Positions 57,843 through 64,000 of a stretch of 64,000 nt of DNA are shown piece by piece. Position 1 is the stretch's first letter. Every line of letters starts with the position of its first letter. A program made the position numbers and the translations under genes. Origin of the DNA: Muscardinus avellanarius (lineage: Eukaryota > Chordata > Mammalia > Rodentia > Gliridae); the NCBI GenBank assembly GCA_963383645.1, contig OY726571.1, positions 20,449,599-20,513,598 of the forward strand, in the 5' to 3' direction. The notes beneath the pieces were generated by a model that was given only the letters and a program-made list of their open reading frames with translations, had not been told where the DNA came from and ran no database searches.

Positions 57843-57848
57843 ATTCTT

Positions 57849-59240
57849 CAAGAAAATAAAATTTGTTATTTAGTTAAAGGATGTTTAACTTCAGATAAAC
57901 ATCCTTCATATAATAATAAAATGTACAGATGTCATTCATATATGTTTTCATTAGGCCAGCATATTGATGTCAGGCACAGTTCAAGGTTATAGAACTAATG
58001 GTGAATAAAAATCAACCCATTTTAATGGAGCCCCTATTCTAGCTTTATATTAATTGAGTAATTCTGAAGTTTAGGGTAATTTCAAATTCTGCAAAGTCAT
58101 TTTTTAAACACAAACACGCTGATACATGCACAAGACCTCAGGTGAATGGAAGAGCCAGGATTTCATTAGTCTTATTGCTTGTGATTAATGTTTTGATATT
58201 TTCTCCAGCACACCAAAAATCAAGTTACTAAAAATAAAACTTTTTGCAGTACTGTGGAGGGAACCCAGGGGCATTCTACCTCAGAGCTACACCCCAGCCC
58301 TATTATTTAGTATTGATCCAGATTAACATGCTATAATATTATATTCAAAACCAGGAATTGTTCCAATATCAGCTCTAGTACCTCTACCTCCATGATATCT
58401 GTAGATCATTCAGTTTAAATACTTAATGTGTGGTTCTCACTTGTTTTTAATACTATACCACTATTCTGAGTCAAAAGCAATTGAAACATTACCCAAATCC
58501 TGAATCAAAAGTAAAAAGTATATATATAAAAGAAATGAAAAAAAAACATGAAGTATAATTACTATCGATTTCAAAAACCAAAAAACTCTGTTCCATGTTT
58601 TTATTCTTATGATAGTAAGACACTTATATTATGTACTTTTCTCTTAGCAAATTTAATGAAGCCTGGATATTTATATTTAAATCTTACTTTTCTATCTAGC
58701 AACTCATTAAGATGTTTCATAAAAAAATGAGAAGCATAAATAAAGACACCAATAAAGATTTCATGCACTTTATTATCAAAACTCCTTTCAAAGGTACGTC
58801 TTATGTGAGTTTAATTAAAAGGTTAATGTTTGGCATTTAGAAAAAATGTCATATCTCCCCCATTACTTTTATCAGAAATCATTTTAGTTTAATCAACATG
58901 AACACAAATGTGTTTTTCCATCAACAACAGAATTACAGTAACCTTTCTCTTTTAGTGCTATAGAGATTCATCAACACCTAAAACATATTTTGCATCAGAA
59001 AAAATATTTCTTTTGTAATTATTATCACAAATGACAAAACAGTTATCACAAGTGACAATATTCTTAAATATAAAATTTTATTTGTTTTTACATAAATATC
59101 AACATATGGAAGTCAATAATATTAAATAATTGAAGTCTCTGAAAGGTATTACTATCAAAATTTATTTCTTTGCATATTTTTGAAAAATATCTATCTTTTG
59201 ACCTATGTTTCTGAATAGCTACATTTTTTAATATTTAAAC
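57849..59240. other. Intronic sequence with one SINE fragment
   Basis: AT-rich. It contains the ID fragment at 58240-58308 and otherwise no recognised element. Confidence 0.4.
58240..58308 (-). mobile_element. ID-half SINE fragment
   Basis: tgcagtactgtggagggaacccaggggcattctacctcagagctacaccccagccctatt: only the right half is present. Confidence 0.85.
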
Positions 59241-59242
59241 TA

Positions 59243-59675
59243 TGTTATTTTCTTGTGACTACTGTAACAAATTATTAAATCTCCATAGATTAAAACAATA
59301 GAAATATATCTCTCAGAGTTCTGGATGCTTCTGAAAAAGTTGCAAATCAAGGTGTCACCAGAGACCTGTTTGGAAATCTTTTGGTGCCTTTCTCCTAGCT
59401 TCTGGTAGTTGCCAGAAAACCTTGACATTCTTTGTGTTGTGGCCATTTCACTCCAAACTCTACCTCCGTCTTCATGATTTTTTCTTCCTCTTCTTGTCTG
59501 TCTCTGTGTGCTTCTTATAAGTACATACAACTTTGATTTAAGTTCTATCTAAATAACAGAGGGTGACCTCCTCTTCTCAAGTTCCTTAATAACACCCACA
59601 AAAATAACATTATTAGGGGCCAGGGACTTGACATGATCATATCTTTTGGGGGACAACCATTCAACTTACTACAGA
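59243..59675 (-). mobile_element. MLT1-type MaLR LTR, reverse
   Basis: 'tgactactgtaacaaatta', 'tctctcagagttctggatgc', 'aatcaaggtgtcaccag', 'ctagcttctggtagttgcc', 'actctacctccgtcttcatg', 'atatcttttgggggacaaccattcaacttactaca' follow the reversed MLT1 order. Solo, ancient. Confidence 0.8.
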
Positions 59676-59711
59676 GACCAAACATTATGATTGCATCAAA
59701 ATTTTTGTTAC

Positions 59712-60143
59712 TAAGTGTGGAAGGGAAAATAATGTCTCCTCAGATATTTACATCTTAATCCCTGGAATATATTAAATTTCAAAGCAAATGATATTTTGTT
59801 AATGGCATTAAGAATCTTGAAACTGAATATTTAGTTTGGATTATTCAGGTGGCCCCAGTGTAATCAGAAGCATCCTTTTAGATGGGGATCAGGAGAGTCA
59901 GAATAAAACATGTAATTTTGGTAGTAGATGTCAAAGTGTATCCACGGAGATGCAGACAGCCTCTAGACAATGGACAAGGCAGGAGATGATCTCGCCTTAG
60001 GTCTTCCAGGTAGAACACAGCTATTGATGTTAACCTATAAGACCAACTGCAGACTTCTATTTCCAGAACTGGAACAATACATTTGTGCCATGGAAGTCAC
60101 TAATTTTAAGGTAATTTGTTGCAGAGTATTAAAAAGCGAGTAC
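59712..60143 (+). mobile_element. MLT1-type MaLR LTR, forward
   Basis: 'aataatgtctcctcagatatttacatcttaatccctgg', 'ggattattcaggtggccccagtgtaatcagaagcatcc', 'cttctatttccagaactgg', 'ttaaggtaatttgttgcagag' follow the MLT1 order. It faces the copy 37 bp to its left. Confidence 0.8.
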
Positions 60144-60905
60144 ACTGCCTACTATCGTTTTAAAATCATATGAACAGCTGTATATATATGTGGCTTCAAC
60201 AAGAAGACCCACGTTATCATGGTCAAGTTCATCTTGGGTCTGCCTGATTTGAAAACATAATATCATTCTCCTTTTAGTCAGTGTAGTTTCCTTAAACTGG
60301 GTTGAGCATTCCCTTAAAAAGAAAGAAAAAGGTGTGGTTTGTTTTCCTCTGCCTTTTATGCAATGTCCATGGTTGTTGCTGCTGGAAGGTCTGTCACGAA
60401 TGGACTTGACATTTGATGGGCTTTTGCGTCAACCATTTCCCTCTTAATAAGGTGGTATCCAAAAAGTTTTTTTTTCCTAAAACTATGAGACAAATTGGTA
60501 TATTTATTTAAAAAATCATTTAAATAATTAGGTAGCTAAGAACTTTCAGGAGGAATTTGTTCTTCAATATAAAAGCTTTCAAACATTAAAAAATCAAGAT
60601 CTTGGTATTTGCTATGTTTGCTATTCTCTGCCTTCAATCTTTATGGTTTGTCTACTTTGTATAAATTAAAAAAAAAAAGAAGCAAAGATATTGAGGAGGG
60701 ATTCTTAATGATCTGGTTTCTCAATTTAATGACTCTAGATTTTTTTATTCTTATGCCATCTAGCATGAAATTCATATGGGTAATCATTTATATTTTAGCA
60801 TTTAAAACATGATTATTACAGTAAGAAAATTTCTTCATTATGCATCACAAACTTAAATTTTATTTTGAAAGTTAAAATTTTTTTAAAAATTCATCAAAAC
60901 TGTTC
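60144..60905. other. Intronic sequence, no feature recognised
   Basis: AT-rich sequence with a T9 and an A10 run only. Confidence 0.4.
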
Positions 60906-60910
60906 AAAAC

Positions 60911-61098
60911 TTTTTTTTTTTTTTTTTTTTTAGTGGTACTGGGGTTCCTGGAAGCCCTTCTACCTCTGGGCTACACTCCCAGACCTATTTTCTGTATTTT
61001 TGAAACAGGGTCTCTTAAGCCAGTGACGGCTGGCCTCGATCCTCCTGCCTCTGCCTCCCAAGCACAGGGATTACAAGCGTGTGCCACCACACCTGGCC
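60911..61098 (-). mobile_element. SINE of the 'ttccagg' subfamily
   Basis: T21 run, then gtggtactggggttcctggaagcccttctacctctgggctacactcccagacc, gaaacagggtctcttaagccagtgacggctggcctcgatcc ... gtgccaccacacctggc. A 12-base piece (ttcgaacctgcg) is missing in the left half. Confidence 0.95.
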
Positions 61099-61486
61099 TA
61101 GAAAGCTTTTAAAAATTAGATTTATTATTACTTAGAACATTCTATTATTCTGCATATATTTTTTCAGCTGTTACTACATTGTCCTCTACTCCATATATTA
61201 GAATTTCTTAAAAATAATATGAAAGAATGTAACTAAGAAGAAACTTTACCTTAGTAACTTAGATTATTTCTTGATTTTATTTTATTGGCTTCTTCCTAGT
61301 ACTTTAGTCAGCATTATTTAATACCTTATTCCCAGTGCTCCTTAGAGTTTATACATCTATAAAGTAAAAAAGATTGATCTTGCTGCTGATCTTAGCTTTC
61401 TATTTGTGAGTCAAATATAATAAAATACTTTGAAGAAGTCGTTATGGCCAAAAGAAAAGAGAGAGGAGGGGCACAGGAATGTATAT

Positions 61487-61612
61487 AGTCCCCAAGACAA
61501 CACCCCCAATGACTTGCCTCCTGCAACCATGCCCAACCTCTGTATCTTGCCACAATGGGCACAGCTGTCTAACACATGAGCTTTTGGGGCTATATCAAAC
61601 CCAAACTATAAC
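61487..61612 (-). mobile_element. MaLR LTR fragment
   Basis: 'gacttgcctcctgcaaccatgcccaacctc' and 'cacatgagcttttggggctatatcaaacccaaactataac' match the reversed 5' part of MST/MLT LTRs. Confidence 0.6.
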
Positions 61613-61792
61613 TGACCTGGAAATTTTAAAGATATAAAAATGTTCAAATTCAAAATTTATCACAGTAAAAGAAAAAAAATTAATTTTGACCTTCTGATTT
61701 TTTTATGGAAATGGTAAAGATAAAAAAAAGAATAACTTGATATTTTGGAAGAGTGAAAAGCAATAGCAAGATCCAGGATTTCATTTATTTCT

Positions 61793-61794
<2 letters not shown>

Positions 61795-61829
<35 letters not shown>
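61795..61829. repeat. (TG)17 microsatellite at a SINE tail
   Basis: Uninterrupted TG units directly before a reversed SINE. Confidence 0.97.
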
Positions 61830-61833
<4 letters not shown>

Positions 61834-62031
61834 GAGGATTGAACCCATGGACATTGTTACTTTGGTCTACCCTCAGGCCTTTTTATTTATTTATTTTTTG
61901 ACCTAGTGTTTCATTAGGTTAAGGTTGCTGAGATTCTCACTAAGTTGCTGAGGCTAATCTCAAACCTGTAATCATCTCGCCTCAGCTTCCCAGTACTGAG
62001 ATTACAAATGTGCACCCCCACGCCTGGCTGC
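61830..62031 (-). mobile_element. B1-dID SINE
   Basis: ttactgaggattgaacccatggac ... aggttgctgagattctcactaagttgctgagg ... gtgcacccccacgcctggc. Confidence 0.9.
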
Positions 62032-62060
62032 ACTCATCGCTTCTTCCATTTTTCATGTTT

Positions 62061-62278
62061 TTTGTTTGTTTTTTGTGGTCCTGAGTATTGAACTGAGGGA
62101 CATTCTATCTCTGAGCTACATCCCCAGTCTTATTTTATTTGAATTTGAAGCAAGATCTCACTAGGACTCTTTTGATGAGAGTCTCACTACTTGCTGAGGC
62201 TATCCTCGCACCTATCCATCCTCCTGTCTTAGCCTCCTGAGTACTAGGAATACAGATGTGTGTGATCACACTGGGCAG
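62061..62278 (-). mobile_element. B1-dID SINE
   Basis: tttgtggtcctgagtattgaactgaggg, ctctgagctacatccccagtc ... tcctcctgtcttagcctcctgagtactagg. An 11-base duplication, ttttcatgttt, lies at 62050-62060 and 62279-62289. About 18 extra bases (gactcttttgatgagagt) sit in the middle. Confidence 0.9.
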
Positions 62279-62289
62279 TTTTCATGTTT

Positions 62290-63315
62290 AAAAATATTGC
62301 TTCAGTGAAAGAAAGAAGGACTTCTTGATGCTGCTATATCCCAGGGTGACTGTTCATTTTCCCATCCACTCTAAGAATCCAGAAAGAAAAAATTGTATAC
62401 AACCAGTAAATTAAAAACATAACCAGGAGAACATAAGGTTGGGAGTATAAAATAAGAAGCAAGTGCATACTGCATTACAGTTAATAATAAAAAGTTGTTC
62501 TAAGAAAGCATTCATTTTGGGGGGATAAAACATCTTTGGATATATTTTTTTTCCAAAAAGAAAAAAATAATAAAGTGGAAAAGAGAAAACAGACAAGAGA
62601 ACATTTTTTTTTTTGTTTTAGGTATCTTCTCTTCCAAATATTTATGAGGTTCATTCAAAAAGAGATGGAAAGAAAAACATCTTGTTGACTAGAATAACTT
62701 AAAACATATATGATATTCAGTTACTATGTTAACAACAAAAATGTAGTGGGAAAATCTGTTAGAGGAAAAAGATGGTGAAATTTTTTAACTTAATAGGATT
62801 AATTTAAATGAAACCTTCCTTACTACTGGGTTACTTTTGTCTGTAACATAAAGTGATTCTAAAAGAAGTCCTTAGAAGGTAAATGCATGCTTCTATCTGT
62901 AAGCTCATAAAATCACTTCATTTATCCCATGATTGATTTAAAGCCATATAAAAGGCATATAAATCTGAGTAAATAAATTTAAAGACTTCATTGCGCTATG
63001 CAATTCTTTAGCACTTACAAATGGCTTATTTGCCAGATCTTGAGTCTTATTCACTCAGCTGATACATAGGAATTAGTGAACTATGCTGAAAAGGAAGAAA
63101 AGAAAAATATTTATTCTAAATATGTCTATGAATATGACTTAAATTTCTGTGAGAAACAATAATTCTTCTGGAAACACAGAAAGTAACTCCAGAAAAATCT
63201 GAAGATATAAAATTATTGCCACCCTGAAGATTACATTATTACAGAGTAGAGATATTTGTTTTAACAGAGCAGACACATTGGACAATAGTCAATAACAGTT
63301 TCTTAATATATTTCT
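62290..63315. other. AT-rich intronic sequence
   Basis: No repeat or exon signal recognised. Confidence 0.4.
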
Positions 63316-63319
63316 AATA

Positions 63320-63499
63320 GCCCGGTGTGGTGGCACACCTTGTAATCCCTGCGCTTGGGAGCCAGAGACAGGAGGATCGTGCTGGTTCAGAGCCAGCCTC
63401 TCTGGCTTAAGAGACCCTGTTTCCAAATAAAAAAGTATAAAATAGGTCTGAGAGTGTAGCCCAGAGGTAGAAGGGTTTCCAGGAACCCCAGTACTGCAA

Positions 63500-63500
<1 letters not shown>
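63320..63500 (+). mobile_element. SINE of the 'ttccagg' subfamily, plus strand
   Basis: agcccggtgtggtggcacacc ... ctgcgcttgggagccagagacaggaggatcgtgctggttcagagccagcctctctggcttaagagaccctg ... aataggtctgagagtgtagcccagaggtagaagggtttccaggaaccccagtactgc. The tail becomes (TA)n. Confidence 0.95.

Positions 63501-63505
<5 letters not shown>

Positions 63506-63532
<27 letters not shown>
63506..63532. repeat. (TA)13 microsatellite at a SINE tail
   Basis: Pure TA run after the SINE. Confidence 0.95.
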
Positions 63533-63537
<5 letters not shown>

Positions 63538-64000
63538 AAAATATATAAATATACATATTTATGATTTATAAAACTAATGTTTTTTTTCCTTTTTGAATGT
63601 AAAATTGGAGCATATAGCCATAAGAATTTTCAAAATAAAATGACTAATATTTCTTCACACACACAAAAAATAGTTTATACTTTCACAAGTCTTTTGTTTG
63701 TGAATCTTTCAATATTCCACAAAACTTCACATCAGAAAACCACCTCAATTCAATGTTAGAAAAATAGTTGAAATTTTGTCTCTATAATAGCTTGTTTTAT
63801 CTCAGGTCGTTTACGTTACTTGTGGTGATTGTATTAGCAGAGCCAATTTTCATTTTACTAAAAAAGCCATGCAACTCAGGTGCTACCATATAACAAATAT
63901 TTGTGGTAGACTTTTCTGTGGATAGTGTTTTGGAGAAAGTTTTTTTTTTTATTTTTCTAAGACGTACAAAATTATATACCCTTATGTGTGCCTTTCTCAA
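63533..64000. other. AT-rich intronic sequence to the window edge
   Basis: No feature recognised. The 67-codon minus-strand frame reaching the edge shows no similarity I know. Confidence 0.4.

Larger units (their letters stand above)
9379..64000 (-). other. SPOCK3: Inferred SPOCK3 intron upstream of the exon (partial)
   Basis: This runs from the acceptor to the right window edge, at least 54.6 kb. The preceding coding exon (expected to end ...WNKFRD) was not recognised, so the intron probably continues beyond the window. It is filled with SINE, L1, LTR and microsatellite insertions on both strands. No CpG island or alternative first exon is evident. Confidence -1.

Overview
This is a 64 kb mammalian window from a squirrel-family rodent (Sciuridae: ground squirrel, marmot or tree squirrel). 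The lineage call rests on about 40 copies of the B1-dID dimeric SINE. That element has a 7SL/B1-like left half fused to an ID/tRNA-like right half carrying the 'gtagctcagaggtagaat ... gggttcaatccccagta' signature, a composition typical of squirrels and dormice. Rodent-style L1 3' ends, old MIR, L2, MER5A and MLT1 elements and a high A+T background support the call.

The only coding sequence I can defend is one 46-bp exon on the minus strand (9331-9376). It has a proper acceptor and donor and encodes DDYFRTWSPGKPFDQ, the N-terminal region of testican-3 (SPOCK3). The rest of the window is best read as the two SPOCK3 introns on either side. The exon with the calcium-binding and Kazal-like part of the protein would lie to the left of the window, and the signal-peptide exons to the right. 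I could not find either inside it.

Region by region. 1-9.3 kb: downstream intron with an old L1M 3' end, SINEs and a MaLR LTR. 9.3 kb: the exon. 9.4-17 kb: AT-rich intron with MER5A and SINEs, including a SINE nested in another SINE at 15.1-15.3 kb. 17.3-18.0 kb: a 98%-identical 214-bp inverted repeat around a GT/GA microsatellite. 18.2-25 kb: MIR, SINEs and many microsatellites. 26.3-27.2 kb: an L1 with a 5' inversion (twin priming). 30.2 kb: a young SINE. 32-33.2 kb: a 5S rRNA pseudogene next to a 1.0-kb L1 whose ORF2 tail is still open. 38.6-39.4 kb: a SINE-L1 chimera inside one target-site duplication. 43.4 kb: the youngest SINE. 43.9-44.1 kb: a 160-bp polypyrimidine tract. 46-47 kb: a repeat-poor block that retains CpG. 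48.5-49.8 kb: a 1.3-kb L1. 51.3-52.1 kb: SINEs split by an L1 tail. 55 kb: MIR. 57.4-57.8 kb: a solo LTR of betaretrovirus type. 59.2-60.1 kb: two MLT1 LTRs in opposite orientation. 60.9-63.5 kb: SINEs.

I found no prokaryote-like system, CRISPR array, functional RNA gene or complete protein gene. The unusual content is retrotransposition mechanics (chimera, twin priming, nesting) and one recent inverted duplication. Family names come from recognising consensus motifs by eye, without a repeat-library search.
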